Below, piece by piece: positions 35,686 through 44,184 of a stretch of 64,000 bases of DNA. The stretch covers positions 248,001 to 312,000 of the forward strand of contig NZ_MKFI01000003.1 in the NCBI RefSeq assembly GCF_001982635.1, in the 5' to 3' direction. The translations under genes were made by a program, and so were the position numbers. The DNA comes from Bradyrhizobium mercantei (GTDB lineage Bacteria > Pseudomonadota > Alphaproteobacteria > Rhizobiales > Xanthobacteraceae). How positions within the stretch are numbered: position 1 is the stretch's first letter; each line of letters opens with the position of its first letter. The notes under the pieces are model-generated. The model did not search any database. It had not been told where the DNA came from and saw nothing but the letters and a program-made list of their open reading frames with translations.

Positions 35686-36441
35686 ATGACCAGGCAAGAC
35701 AGCGCAATCGTTACCGGCGCCGCCCGGGGTATCGGGTTCGGCATTGCCCGCAGCCTTCGCAGTGCCGGCTATAACGTCGCTCTCTTCGATCGCGACCCCG
35801 CGGCATTGGAGACCGCGGTGAAGGAGCTGCGGAAGACTGAAACCGGGCAGCAATTGCTGCCGGTGTCCGTGGACGTAACTGACCGCGGCGCGATCGACGC
35901 CGCTGTTCGTGCAACGCAGGAGACCTTCGGCGGCGTCGAAATCCTCGTAAACAATGCAGGCGTTGTTCGCGATCGACGCTTTCTCGATCTGTCCGATGAG
36001 GATTGGGATGTCGTCGTGTCCACGAACCTCAGATCGCAGTTCCTGATGTCGCGAGCCGTGCTTCCGGGGATGGTCGAACGAAATTTCGGCCGCATCGTCA
36101 ACATCTCGTCGCGCGCGTGGCTCGGAGGCTTCGGTCAGGCGAATTATTCCGCTGCCAAGGGAGGCGTCGTAAGCCTTACCCGAAGCCTTGCCATCGAGTT
36201 TGCTGCCAGGGGCATCACCGTCAACGCGATTGCTCCGGGGATCGTCGATACACCCTTGTTCAGGGATTTTAAGGCGGACGTCCAGGAACGGCTCAAAAAG
36301 AGCGTTCCCATGCAGCGCATCGGGGTGCCGGAGGACATTGCCCAGGCTGTGCTGTTCTTCGCTGCACGGGCCAGCTCCTACATCACCGGTCAGCTCATTT
36401 ACGTCTGTGGCGGTCGCAGTCTCTCCAGCGTGAGCGTCTGA
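35686..36441 (+). CDS. short-chain dehydrogenase/reductase, FabG-like
   Basis: 251 residues. The cofactor motif TGAARGIGFGIAR, the NNAG motif (LVNNAGVVRDR), the Ser in NISSRAWLGG and the catalytic YSAAK are all intact, as is the PG segment AIAPGIVDTPLF. Expected to oxidise a 3-hydroxyacyl-CoA to the 3-keto form, directly before the thiolase step. The ATG at 35686 has GGAG about 8 nt upstream, and the gene lies two bases after the thiolase stop. Confidence 0.9.
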   Translation: MTRQDSAIVTGAARGIGFGIARSLRSAGYNVALFDRDPAALETAVKELRKTETGQQLLPVSVDVTDRGAIDAAVRATQETFGGVEILVNNAGVVRDRRFLDLSDEDWDVVVSTNLRSQFLMSRAVLPGMVERNFGRIVNISSRAWLGGFGQANYSAAKGGVVSLTRSLAIEFAARGITVNAIAPGIVDTPLFRDFKADVQERLKKSVPMQRIGVPEDIAQAVLFFAARASSYITGQLIYVCGGRSLSSVSV

Positions 36442-36442
36442 C

Positions 36443-37243
36443 ATGGCCGTCCATTTTACCCGCGAAGGGCCGGTCGCGACGATCACCATCGACCGGCAGG
36501 AAGCCCTGAATGCGCTGGATGTCGAGACACAAAGGCAACTGCGTGACGTATTGATTGCCGCCCGGGACGACGATTCCGTCCGCGCGATAGTGCTGACCGG
36601 CGCTGGCAAACGCGCGTTCTCGGTTGGCGCCGACCTGAAGCGGACGGCTCCTGCGGAGCATCCGTACGCGGCGGCCTGGACGGCTCGCGACGAGGTCGCA
36701 ACGGAGCGCGGGGCTTATGTCCGCTTCCTCAATATCGACCGGTTGGATATCTGGAAGCCGATCATCGCATCGATCAACGGGTATTGCCTCGGTGGTGGTC
36801 TTGAGCTTGCGCTGCAGTGCGATTTGCGTGTCGCAGCGGATACAGCGAGCTTCGCGTTGCCGGAGGTCAAGGTGGGCAGTGTCGCCGGGGTGTGCGGACC
36901 GTTGCTGCTGCGCGCGATTCCCGCCGCATCAGCCTCGAAGATGCTGTTGACCGGGGCGCGCATCGATGCCGCGGAGGCCCTTCGTATCGGGCTGGTGAGC
37001 GACGTCTGGCCGTCCGCGTCGCTGGCCGAGCGCACCAGCGAACTGGCGCATGCCGTGGCCAGCAATGCGCCCTTGTCGCTCTACGCGACCAAACGCCTGG
37101 CCCGGGAAACCGAGACTTCATCGCGCTCGATGCTGCTCAACATGACCGAAATGGTCTTCGGCATGATCAAAAACACGGCAGACCGGATTGAAGGCCGTAA
37201 TGCTTTCGCCGAGAAACGCCCGCCACGGTTTCAGGGACAATGA
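36443..37243 (+). CDS. enoyl-CoA hydratase/isomerase (crotonase family)
   Basis: 266 residues. The oxyanion-hole segment SVGADLKRT and the central GYCLGGGLELALQCDLRVA are typical, followed by FALPEVKVGSVAGVCGPLLL, which holds one catalytic-type Glu. Hydration of an unsaturated acyl-CoA would feed the SDR encoded upstream. The start is one base after the SDR stop and its end overlaps the CoA-transferase start by four bases (ATGA). Confidence 0.88.
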   Translation: MAVHFTREGPVATITIDRQEALNALDVETQRQLRDVLIAARDDDSVRAIVLTGAGKRAFSVGADLKRTAPAEHPYAAAWTARDEVATERGAYVRFLNIDRLDIWKPIIASINGYCLGGGLELALQCDLRVAADTASFALPEVKVGSVAGVCGPLLLRAIPAASASKMLLTGARIDAAEALRIGLVSDVWPSASLAERTSELAHAVASNAPLSLYATKRLARETETSSRSMLLNMTEMVFGMIKNTADRIEGRNAFAEKRPPRFQGQ

Positions 37244-38439
37244 CGATGACCGCTCCTCAGCCGTCCGGCCCGACGACGTCGCATCCGCTTGAGGGTGCTC
37301 TTTCCGGTGTCCGCGTCGTCGACTTCTCGCAGATCGCTGCGGGCCCTCTCTGCACCATGCTGCTGGCCGATATGGGGGCCGATGTCGTGAAGATCGAGCC
37401 GCCGGGCGGCGATATCAGTCGGACTTTGGGCCCCAATTTTGCCGGCGGGGAGAGCACCACGTTTCTTTCGCTCAATCGAAACAAGCGGAGCGTCGTGCTG
37501 GACCTCAAGTCCGAGCAAGGGCTGATGGATGCCCACAATCTCATAGCAACGGCCGACATACTCGTGGAGAGTTTTCGCCCAGGCGTCGCTGCCCGGCTCG
37601 GCATCGGTTACGCGCAGGCGAGGGCGCTTAATGCGAAGTTGATCTATTGCTCTGTATCTGCATATGGCCAGTCCGAGCCAGGGAAGCCCGGCGTCGACGG
37701 TGTCCTTCAGGCTGTCTCCGGCCTGATGAGTATCACAGGATTTGACGGGCAGCCGCCGACGAAGCTTCAGGCCCCGGTGGTGGATATGGTCACCGGATAT
37801 CACGCAACGATCGCGATTCTTGCCGCCCTGCTCAAACGCGGTACCGGCGCTGTTCCCTCCCATCTGGATGTCAGTCTGTATGCCTCGGCTCTGCTCCTTC
37901 AGCAGGTGCCGCTCACGGAATTTCTCATCTCGGGCGAGCTGCCAAGACGTAGTGGAAGCGGCGCACCCTACGCGACACCAAACGAGGCATATGAGACGGC
38001 TGACGGGTTCATTATGGTCGCCGCCTATCAGCAGGAGCATTGGCGAAAGCTTTGCCGCGTGATTGGTCGCCCTGAACTTGCGGACGATCAGCGGTTCGTC
38101 ACCCTTCCGAAACGTATGGAAAACCGCGAGGAGCTAACCCGGGAACTTGGACTGACGTTCCGCTCGAACGACAGCTCGGCCTGGCTTCACATCCTGGAAA
38201 CTGCCGATATTGTCTGTGGCCCGATCGCGAATTATGTACACCTGCAAACGTCGCAGCGCTTTGCAGCCGCGCGAATTGTGGCGTCGGTAGACCATCCTCG
38301 CGCGGGCGCGCTTGAAATGCCGGGATTTGCGATCGGCGGTCCAGCCCTGGCCGTTCGGATGCCACCACCAACCTTGGGCGAACACAACGAGCTCCTCCGC
38401 GAAAGCAATGCCCACTTCGCCGGTCCCGAGAGCCAGTGA
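37240..38439 (+). CDS. CaiB/BaiF family (class III) CoA-transferase
   Basis: 399 residues. Typical blocks are LSGVRVVDFSQIAAGPLCTM, LLADMGADVVKIEPPGGD, SFRPGVAARLGIGY and the Asp-containing segment YCSVSAYGQSEPGKPGVDG. Family members move CoA between carboxylic acids and would activate the imported acid to its thioester. The start overlaps the previous stop (ATGA) and its TGA overlaps the next start, so five genes are translationally linked. Confidence 0.9.
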   Translation: MTMTAPQPSGPTTSHPLEGALSGVRVVDFSQIAAGPLCTMLLADMGADVVKIEPPGGDISRTLGPNFAGGESTTFLSLNRNKRSVVLDLKSEQGLMDAHNLIATADILVESFRPGVAARLGIGYAQARALNAKLIYCSVSAYGQSEPGKPGVDGVLQAVSGLMSITGFDGQPPTKLQAPVVDMVTGYHATIAILAALLKRGTGAVPSHLDVSLYASALLLQQVPLTEFLISGELPRRSGSGAPYATPNEAYETADGFIMVAAYQQEHWRKLCRVIGRPELADDQRFVTLPKRMENREELTRELGLTFRSNDSSAWLHILETADIVCGPIANYVHLQTSQRFAAARIVASVDHPRAGALEMPGFAIGGPALAVRMPPPTLGEHNELLRESNAHFAGPESQ

Positions 38440-38870
38440 TGGATCTGCATAATCCGTTGCTGCAGTATCTAGGCGTTGGCTTATCAGAATGGACGGCAGG
38501 AGACTGCAGGTTCTATCTCGATGTTCAGCCGCGACATCTCAATCGTCAGGCCAGCCTTCAAGGTGGCGTAATCGCCACTCTGCTCGATGCTGCATGCGGC
38601 TATGCCGGGCTAACTCCGGAAACCGAGGGGGCCCAGGATCATGCGGTGACGGTCATGTTGACGATCAGCTATCTCGCCAAGGTCGATAGTGGACGAATAT
38701 TTGCAGCTGGCCGATTAACTCACATGGGCAGGCGCTTGTATTTCGCTTCGGGTCAGGTGGTCACTGCCGAGAACAAGGTTATAGCGAGCGCTCAGGGAAC
38801 ATTTCGGCGAAGCCAAGCTGAGGCTGCCACTTCGCATCGTAGCGATGGAACAAACAAACAATATCAATAG
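38439..38870 (+). CDS. PaaI-type hotdog thioesterase
   Basis: 143 residues in a single hotdog fold. The active-site helix is LNRQASLQGGVIATLLDAAC, followed by VTVMLTISYLAKVDSGRIFA. It hydrolyses stalled acyl-CoA intermediates, rescuing CoA when the pathway jams. The ATG at 38439 overlaps the CoA-transferase TGA as TGATG. Last gene of the operon; a strong terminator lies 100 bp downstream. Confidence 0.85.
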   Translation: MDLHNPLLQYLGVGLSEWTAGDCRFYLDVQPRHLNRQASLQGGVIATLLDAACGYAGLTPETEGAQDHAVTVMLTISYLAKVDSGRIFAAGRLTHMGRRLYFASGQVVTAENKVIASAQGTFRRSQAEAATSHRSDGTNKQYQ

Positions 38871-38879
38871 TTTGAAGGA

Positions 38880-39011
38880 TAGTAACCTCGTCCGAGACGT
38901 GCGGATCAAATCGCAATTTGAACCGAGTGTCGGTATCGGTGGTTGCGCCTCCCCGCAACCAAGTTGGTCAGAGGCCCCAGCAATCTCAAAGAGATGCTGG
39001 GGCCTCTTTTT
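38880..39011 (+). ncRNA. possible small RNA ending in an intrinsic terminator
   Basis: Between the thioesterase stop and the terminator there is a perfect 7-bp hairpin (38941-38960, stem GGTTGCG/CGCAACC) whose loop is CCTCCC, an anti-Shine-Dalgarno-like sequence. Exposed CCUCC loops followed by a terminator are a hallmark of several alphaproteobacterial regulatory RNAs. The 5' end is a guess and no promoter was identified, so the segment could also be just the 3' UTR of the CoA operon. Confidence 0.35.
38970..39011 (+). terminator. strong intrinsic terminator
   Basis: A 13-bp perfect stem, AGAGGCCCCAGCA (38970-38982) with TGCTGGGGCCTCT (38995-39007), loop of 12 nt, then a run of five T. It ends the CoA operon or a short RNA downstream of it. 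Confidence 0.92.
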
Positions 39012-39199
39012 CTGTGAAGTCGAGCGCAATGCTATCAATGACTTGGCTTACAGGTTCAAATCACCCCGCAGCCGACAATACGGTCGCTCCGGCCATGACC
39101 TGTCTCCTCTGGAGACAAGCTGCGGGTTTCGAAACCTGCTGACCTTCAGGACTCAATAACATCGTCGCGGACCCTGCCTGCGCAGTTGCTGGTCCGAAT

Positions 39200-39213
39200 T
39201 TGACTCAGATCAA
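39200..39213. promoter_or_regulatory. FixK/FNR box 1
   Basis: TTGACTCAGATCAA fits TTGA-N6-TCAA. Its centre is about 69 bp before the GTG start of the secreted ClpP/SppA-like gene at 39276, so a class II start would fall near 39248, 28 nt before that codon. Confidence 0.65.
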
Positions 39214-39275
39214 GCCTCAGCGCGCTTCCATGTTCTGTCTTTCGTGCGAGATCCCGGGTCAAATGGGGGAGCGCC

Positions 39276-40079
39276 GTGGAAGCCAAGACGTACGCTTTGC
39301 GAGCCCTCAGCGCGCTATTTTTCGATACCTGCGTAAAGAGCCGGAATGCCCCGCATCGCTGTCTGGATCTGTTCGGATCGACGATGCGACGTCGTCGTGA
39401 TCGCTCGAAGCCGGCTACCGCGCTCGTCTTGAACATCGCGATCGCATTGTTCGCGCCGAACTGTGTCGCGATGGAATTTTCCCGTGTCCCTGGGTGCTTC
39501 GGCGATGTCTTGAAGCTCAGGGGTGATCTTCGGGACGGGGACTTTGTCCATTTCCGCGGTTACCTTGGCACAGAGCGGCGGATCGCCGGGCTGGATCTCG
39601 ATTCCGACGGAGGCTCTCTCTCCGAGGGGTTCCGGATCGCCATGCTTGTGCACCAGAAGCAGATCGCCACTTACGTTTCCGGAGAATGCGACTCGGCATG
39701 CGCTTTTATCTTCCTGGCGGGCGCGAAGCGTTACGTGGCGCCAGATGCCAAGATCGGCGTCCATTCGGTTTCCAACATGCATGGAAACGAAGACACTGGC
39801 ACGCTTCGCGACACGATCAAATTGGCGAGGCTATCGGCCAAGCTGCGTGTTCCTCCGTCGGTGATCGGCAAGATGGTAATGACCCCGCCAGGAAAGATGG
39901 CGTATTTGAACAGGGAAGAGCTCGCTTTGCTGAAGGTTGTGGAGCGGAATCCGTTTGATCGCGTCGCTCGCACGGCGACCTCTGGATCAAAGGGCTCCAT
40001 ATGTGGCGCGGAGCCCTCGAAGAGTGCGTCGGAAGAGGAACGTTCGACGCGGATTACCGCAGGCTCGAAAGGAAGCTAG
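39276..40079 (+). CDS. exported ClpP/SppA-like protein (COG3904-type)
   Basis: 267 residues if started at GTG 39276, which has GGGGGAG 4 nt upstream; an ATG at 39384 would place a normal signal peptide (RRRRDRSKP, then LVLNIAIALF) at the N-terminus. The core GLDLDSDGGSLSEGFRIAML, then YVSGECDSACAFIFLAGAKR, matches the crotonase-like fold of ClpP/SppA proteases. The Ser in GECDSAC is at the nucleophile position. Role unknown; probably a periplasmic protease. The tail is low complexity. Confidence 0.75.
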   Translation: MEAKTYALRALSALFFDTCVKSRNAPHRCLDLFGSTMRRRRDRSKPATALVLNIAIALFAPNCVAMEFSRVPGCFGDVLKLRGDLRDGDFVHFRGYLGTERRIAGLDLDSDGGSLSEGFRIAMLVHQKQIATYVSGECDSACAFIFLAGAKRYVAPDAKIGVHSVSNMHGNEDTGTLRDTIKLARLSAKLRVPPSVIGKMVMTPPGKMAYLNREELALLKVVERNPFDRVARTATSGSKGSICGAEPSKSASEEERSTRITAGSKGS

Positions 40080-40245
40080 AGACGGACCTGGTGGTGGGCC
40101 GCCAAGCCGCTAATACATCGCCTCAGCCATGTTGCGGCGGGGCCAGGCCGCCCGCATAGCCAAATTGGCTTATCGAATCTGGCGCATCTGCGCCTGATGG
40201 ATTGGCACAAGCTGCACTGGTCACCCCGTTGCACCGTGATCTACA

Positions 40246-40434
40246 GTGGCAATCATGGGGTACGACCGCGACATATCTTGGCGAGCGCGTGGCGTAGGCC
40301 GGCAGGCTGGCATCCGCAATTGGCTACGTCATTGGCTTGACGTGATCGACGGCGATATTGCCTTCAGGGTCGTGGTCATGACCGCCGGGATGCTCTCGAG
40401 TGTGGCGATCGCCTTTGGATTGCTGTCGTCCTGA
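40246..40434 (+). CDS. small single-pass membrane protein, hypothetical
   Basis: 62 residues from a GTG, with a basic N-terminal half and one membrane segment (FRVVVMTAGMLSSVAIAFGL). No family is recognised and the ribosome site is weak. Positive-inside charge makes the N-terminus cytoplasmic. It converges on the next leftward gene with a gap of only eight bases. Confidence 0.45.
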   Translation: MAIMGYDRDISWRARGVGRQAGIRNWLRHWLDVIDGDIAFRVVVMTAGMLSSVAIAFGLLSS

Positions 40435-40441
40435 ACGGCTG

Positions 40442-40708
40442 TTATCCGAAGTTGAGCGAGCTGATGTCGGCGACGAAATCCGCGCCCGTTACCGGAGGCG
40501 CAAGTCCCGTCTTCACCGCATAGCCGCCGACGATGACGTGTGGCCGGATCGACGCAGGCAGCGCTTGAACCTGTCCGGCAATATCCGCAACGGACTCGCA
40601 CTGTTCAGCCAGGGCCATGAAGATCAGCAGTTGATTTGGCTTTGTGGCGGAAAGGCGCTGCCGCAGTGCGTCGAAGCCAATCGAACCATTGATGGTGTCG
40701 GTTTGCAC
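40442..40708 (-). CDS. short protein resembling half of a B12-binding-like (SCHIC) domain, possibly truncated
   Basis: 88 residues from a GTG. LRQRLSATKPNQLLIFMALA, then PHVIVGGYAVKTGLAPPV and ADFVADISSL, recall the second half of cobalamin-binding-like sensor domains. The frame continues 26 codons upstream to a stop with plausible coding sequence, so the gene may be the tail of a once longer protein. Assignment is by pattern only. Confidence 0.4.
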   Translation of the reverse strand: MQTDTINGSIGFDALRQRLSATKPNQLLIFMALAEQCESVADIAGQVQALPASIRPHVIVGGYAVKTGLAPPVTGADFVADISSLNFG

Positions 40709-40798
40709 TCGGTAGCTGCTTTTCAGGTGTTTCGCCAGTGAAGCTCTGGCAATATGAGCACCATTTCAGCACGACACGGGTACTCCCGGCGGCAATGA

Positions 40799-41116
40799 AT
40801 GCGTTTCAGATCAGCTGCAAATTCGAACGGACGTCGAGACCGTCCGGTGGCAAGTCCAGGTGTCCGGGCCTTCGCCGCGATCGTCCTGATTGGCTGCGTG
40901 CAACAGACGGTCGCGCAGCCGCTGACGCCGTTCCGGTATGAAACCCAGGCCCAGCGGCATTGTCCCGGCGATACCGTGGTCTGGCTCGATTTCCGCCGCG
41001 GACGCTATTATCGCAAGGGCCAGAGCCGCTATGCCAGGGGCTTCGATGGCAGCTACGCGTGCAGCAAGGAAGCGCGCGGGAGCGGCTATCGGCGTTCGTT
41101 GTTCGGGCTGCGGTGA
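40799..41116 (+). CDS. small secreted protein, conserved hypothetical
   Basis: 105 residues with a basic N-terminus and a signal-like stretch (VRAFAAIVLIGCVQQTVAQ). The mature part has CPGDTVVWLDFRRGRYYRKG and a second cysteine in GSYACSKEA, so a disulfide is likely in the periplasm. I have seen this CPxDTVVW layout in short rhizobial hypothetical proteins but know no function. Confidence 0.6.
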   Translation: MRFRSAANSNGRRDRPVASPGVRAFAAIVLIGCVQQTVAQPLTPFRYETQAQRHCPGDTVVWLDFRRGRYYRKGQSRYARGFDGSYACSKEARGSGYRRSLFGLR

Positions 41117-41144
41117 CGTCACCGAAGGCCGGGATGGGGATGGC

Positions 41145-41549
41145 CTACCAGCCGTAATAACGCGGTTGGTAGTAGCCGTAGCCTCCGCCGGGCGGGCAAT
41201 AGCCGTATCCGGAGCCATAGCCGTAACCATATCCGGCGCCGTAATAGGGATACCCGCCATAGTAAGCCGAGCTCGCGATGGCTCCGCCGACGATCGCGCC
41301 GGCAGCAGCAGCGCCCCAGCCGCGATAGCCCCATCCTCGATATCCGCCCCAGCCACCGTAGCCTCGCCAGCCGCGGTAGCCCCAGCCGCCGCCGCGCCAA
41401 CCGCCGCCCCAACGAACCTGAACGGTGGCACTGTCGACCGCGCCCTTCATGGCAGCGACGTTGGTCGGTAGTGGGGCCGCCTGGCCCACGCCAATACCGA
41501 TCGTGCTCGCGAGCAGGGTCAAGGCCAGCAAGGTTCTGGTGTTCATCAT
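41145..41549 (-). CDS. glycine/tyrosine-rich secreted protein
   Basis: About 134 residues. A clear signal peptide (MNTRTLLALTLLASTIGIGV, cleavage near GQAAPL) is followed by a repetitive region of GWG, YRGW and GYGYG units. GGAGGAC precedes the tandem ATG codons at 41549/41546. Such proteins are usually cell-surface or periplasmic and structural. A FixK box at 41661 lies at a workable distance (about 77 nt leader on a leftward transcript), and the AI-2E-type gene shares it from the other side. Confidence 0.7.
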   Translation of the reverse strand: MMNTRTLLALTLLASTIGIGVGQAAPLPTNVAAMKGAVDSATVQVRWGGGWRGGGWGYRGWRGYGGWGGYRGWGYRGWGAAAAGAIVGGAIASSAYYGGYPYYGAGYGYGYGSGYGYCPPGGGYGYYQPRYYGW

Positions 41550-41660
41550 GACGTCCTCCACATCGGGGTGACACAGGCAGTCGTGATCGCGTGGCAGCCA
41601 GATCGTCACCGGCTTCTCGATCATGCGAAGCCGAGCTTCTCAGTCGATGCGGGGTGACGC

Positions 41661-41674
41661 TTGATCTGAATCAA
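41661..41674. promoter_or_regulatory. FixK/FNR box 2
   Basis: TTGATCTGAATCAA is a perfect TTGAT-N4-ATCAA palindrome between the leftward Gly-rich gene and the rightward transporter/K+-channel pair. Centred about 74 bp before the TTG start at 41742. Confidence 0.85.
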
Positions 41675-41741
41675 GCCGAGCCGTGCCGGGTGATGGCACC
41701 GCTTCCCACTTGCCTGATGATGCTCGACCGAAAGGACGTCC

Positions 41742-42821
41742 TTGAAAACCTTGCGCCAGCTCGTGGTCGGAGAAGAGTTCATCCAGCTCGCAATTCGCCT
41801 CGGATTGCTGGCGCTGTTGATCAGCTGGTCGTTCGTCCTGGTTCGGCCGTTCGTGCCGATCCTGGCCTGGAGCGTGGTACTCGCGGTCGCGCTCTATCCC
41901 GTCTTCAATTGGCTTGCCGGCATGCTCGGCGGCCGCGCCGGCATCGCGGCCCTCGTCTTGACCTTGATCTCGCTGGGCGTCGTGATCGGGCCGGCGACCT
42001 GGCTCGGGATTGGAGCCGTCGAGGGGGTGAGGGAGCTCGCAGGACAATTGAGCGCCGGCAACGTGGTCGTGCCGTCGCCGCCGCCGGAGGTGAAGGATTG
42101 GCCGCTGGTCGGCGGGCCGCTCTATGACGTCTGGGATCGGGCATCGACCAATCTGCGCGCCGTGCTGCGCGAGGTCGTGCCGCATCTGACGCCGCTGGCC
42201 GGGACCCTGTTTGCGTTCGCCAGCAATGCCGGGGTCGGGATGCTGAAGTTCCTGCTGGCGGTCGTCCTGGCAGGCTTTCTGTTTCCCTATGGCTTGCAGC
42301 TTGCCGCGGCGTGCCGAAGCTTCCTGTCCCGCATCGTGCCGGAACAGAGCGAGCATTTCCTCGACCTTGCAGGCACAACCATTCGGGCGGTCTCCCGCGG
42401 CGTGATTGGCATTGCCGTTCTGCAGTCACTGCTGGCCGGCATCGGCTTCAAGCTGGCCGGAATTCCGAGCGCGGGGCTGCTGGCGTTTGTCGTGATGCTG
42501 CTGGCGATCGTGCAGATCGGGGCGGCGATCGTGCTCGTTCCGGTTATCATCTGGCTCTGGTCGGCCAAGGACTTCACAACGGCGCTCGCCTTGACGCTCT
42601 TCTTCCTGGTTGTCGGCGTCCTCGACAATGTGCTGAAGCCGCTGGTGATGGGGCGCGGCCTCACCACGCCGGCGCCCGTCATCCTCGTCGGGGTGATCGG
42701 CGGCACACTGGCCCACGGCATCGTCGGCCTCTTCGTCGGCCCGATCATTCTCGCGGTCGCCTGGGAGTTGGTCACGGCGTGGATCCGGGACGACCGCGCC
42801 CGGCTGGCGGGAGAGCGATGA
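41742..42821 (+). CDS. AI-2E family transporter (YdiK/PerM-like membrane protein)
   Basis: 359 residues with about eight membrane segments. Typical stretches are FVPILAWSVVLAVALYPVFN at the N-terminus and GLLAFVVMLLAIVQIGAAIV plus LDNVLKPLVMGRG toward the C-terminus. The start is TTG with AAAGGA 7 nt upstream; the nearby ATG is in another frame. Some relatives export autoinducer-2 and others act as Na+/H+ or other exporters, so substrate is open. It overlaps the K+ channel gene, so the two are co-translated, probably under FixK box 2. Confidence 0.85.
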   Translation: MKTLRQLVVGEEFIQLAIRLGLLALLISWSFVLVRPFVPILAWSVVLAVALYPVFNWLAGMLGGRAGIAALVLTLISLGVVIGPATWLGIGAVEGVRELAGQLSAGNVVVPSPPPEVKDWPLVGGPLYDVWDRASTNLRAVLREVVPHLTPLAGTLFAFASNAGVGMLKFLLAVVLAGFLFPYGLQLAAACRSFLSRIVPEQSEHFLDLAGTTIRAVSRGVIGIAVLQSLLAGIGFKLAGIPSAGLLAFVVMLLAIVQIGAAIVLVPVIIWLWSAKDFTTALALTLFFLVVGVLDNVLKPLVMGRGLTTPAPVILVGVIGGTLAHGIVGLFVGPIILAVAWELVTAWIRDDRARLAGER

Positions 42822-43258
42822 TGTTATTTCAGCTCCTCGTGGGATCGGCGGTCAGCGCGATCAACATCGTGATCCATTCGCTGTGGACCGTTGCAGCCAT
42901 CGGGTGGCTTCGCAACGTCGCGTTGACCGCGTCCGGCCGGGCGTGGCTACAGCTCAGCGGCGTGATGGTTGCGACTGCGCTTGCGCTGATGCTGGCTCAC
43001 ACGCTTGAGATCGTGGTGTGGACCTTGGCCTATTGGGTGCTCGGCGCAGCACCCGATGGCAGCAACCTGCTGTATTTCGCTTTTGTGAACTACACCACAC
43101 TCGGCTATGGCGACGTCATCCCGGTCAAGCAGTGGCAGCTGGTCGGACCGATGGCCGCCATGAACGGCATTCTCATGTTCGGCTGGTCGACGGCGGTCCT
43201 GTTCGAAGTGCTGCAAAAGACCATCGAGCGCCAGGCGGCGCCCACGAAATCCCCCTGA
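42818..43258 (+). CDS. small two-TM potassium channel
   Basis: 146 residues. After two N-terminal membrane segments, a pore helix and filter read NYTTLGYGDVIP, followed by an inner helix (MNGILMFGWSTAVLFEVLQ). TLGYGD is the K+ selectivity signature. No RCK or cyclic-nucleotide domain is attached. ATGATG overlaps the previous TGA and GGGAG lies upstream. It would let K+ flow passively, useful for balancing charge during acid stress or low energy. Confidence 0.87.
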   Translation: MMLFQLLVGSAVSAINIVIHSLWTVAAIGWLRNVALTASGRAWLQLSGVMVATALALMLAHTLEIVVWTLAYWVLGAAPDGSNLLYFAFVNYTTLGYGDVIPVKQWQLVGPMAAMNGILMFGWSTAVLFEVLQKTIERQAAPTKSP

Positions 43259-43266
43259 TGTCGTGG

Positions 43267-43935
43267 TCAGTTGTCCAGCCTGGACAGCTGGTCGCGGTCA
43301 ACCAGCATGATTTCGCGCTGATTCGAGCCGAGAAAGTCCAGTGCGCCGTAGGTGTGCAGCTTTGATAGCGCACGCGATACTGTCTCGAGGGTCAGCCCAA
43401 GATAGTCGGCGATGTCGCGCCGGCACATCGGCAAGGCGACGACGCCGACCCCGGCCAGCCGGCGATCCATTTCGAGCAGGAACGCAGCGACCCTCTCCAG
43501 CGCGGTCTTGCGACCGAGCAGCAGCATGTGATCTTCGGCGTGCCGCAGGTTGCTGGTGGTCATGATCAGCAGGTTGCGAGCGAGGTCCAAGTCGAAATGA
43601 GCCACGCGCTCGAGGCTCATCCGCTTGGTCAAGCGCACGGTCGTGTCGACGATGGCCTCAGCTGTGAACCGATGAGTTTCGGCATTCTCGAGCCCGAAAA
43701 TATCTCCGACGAGGTGAAAGGCTCCGATCTGGCGGCGTCCGTCGGACAGGAGCTTGTAGCTGCGGACCGCCCCTGAAACGATCTGGTAGACATACTCCGC
43801 CGGCTCCTTCTCCCCGTAAATCTCGGTGCCCTTCCTGTAGTGGAATTCGCTGGTGATGCAGTTGGCGTGCTGGGCGGTCAGCCCACCGAGGATGCACGGC
43901 ATATTGGCCTGTCTGACGTTGACGCGAGCAAACAT
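43267..43935 (-). CDS. Crp/Fnr-family regulator, FixK/FNR-like
   Basis: 222 residues. An N-terminal cyclic-nucleotide-type barrel (KGTEIYGEKEPAEYVYQIVS, GDIFGLENAETHRF) leads to the helix-turn-helix CRRDIADYLGLTLETVSRAL. The E..SR recognition pattern reads TTGA half-sites. C14 and C26 lie near the N-terminus but the full FNR four-cysteine set is not evident, so direct oxygen sensing is doubtful. It sits amid nine matching boxes and beside a FixJ-like system, so it is the best candidate to read them. Convergent with the K+ channel gene. Confidence 0.88.
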   Translation of the reverse strand: MFARVNVRQANMPCILGGLTAQHANCITSEFHYRKGTEIYGEKEPAEYVYQIVSGAVRSYKLLSDGRRQIGAFHLVGDIFGLENAETHRFTAEAIVDTTVRLTKRMSLERVAHFDLDLARNLLIMTTSNLRHAEDHMLLLGRKTALERVAAFLLEMDRRLAGVGVVALPMCRRDIADYLGLTLETVSRALSKLHTYGALDFLGSNQREIMLVDRDQLSRLDN

Positions 43936-44048
43936 GGACTAACTCTCTTGGGTAATGACTGTTGCAGCGTCCGCGGCGGCCCGAAATGCGTGTCCGTGCG
44001 CAATGTCTACGACAGGGCCCGGTCAGTCTCTATTGGTCCTGAGGTCAT

Positions 44049-44062
44049 TGTCCTAAAGGACA
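44049..44062. repeat. inverted repeat in the Crp/Fnr-kinase intergenic region
   Basis: TGTCCTAAAGGACA has six-base arms (TGTCCT/AGGACA) around AA. It lies about 115 bp before the regulator start on one side and about 123 bp before the kinase start on the other. Possible binding site for the FixJ-like regulator or another protein. Confidence 0.4.
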
Positions 44063-44184
44063 GGGTGCGCGAAATGCGGCAATTTGTTCGTAATTGATGC
44101 GCACCGCCTTAGATTACTTTTCAATTTTCACGACGATAACCGGATGCTAGGTTTTCAACCTGTTGGTCTCCGGCTCCGAACGCC

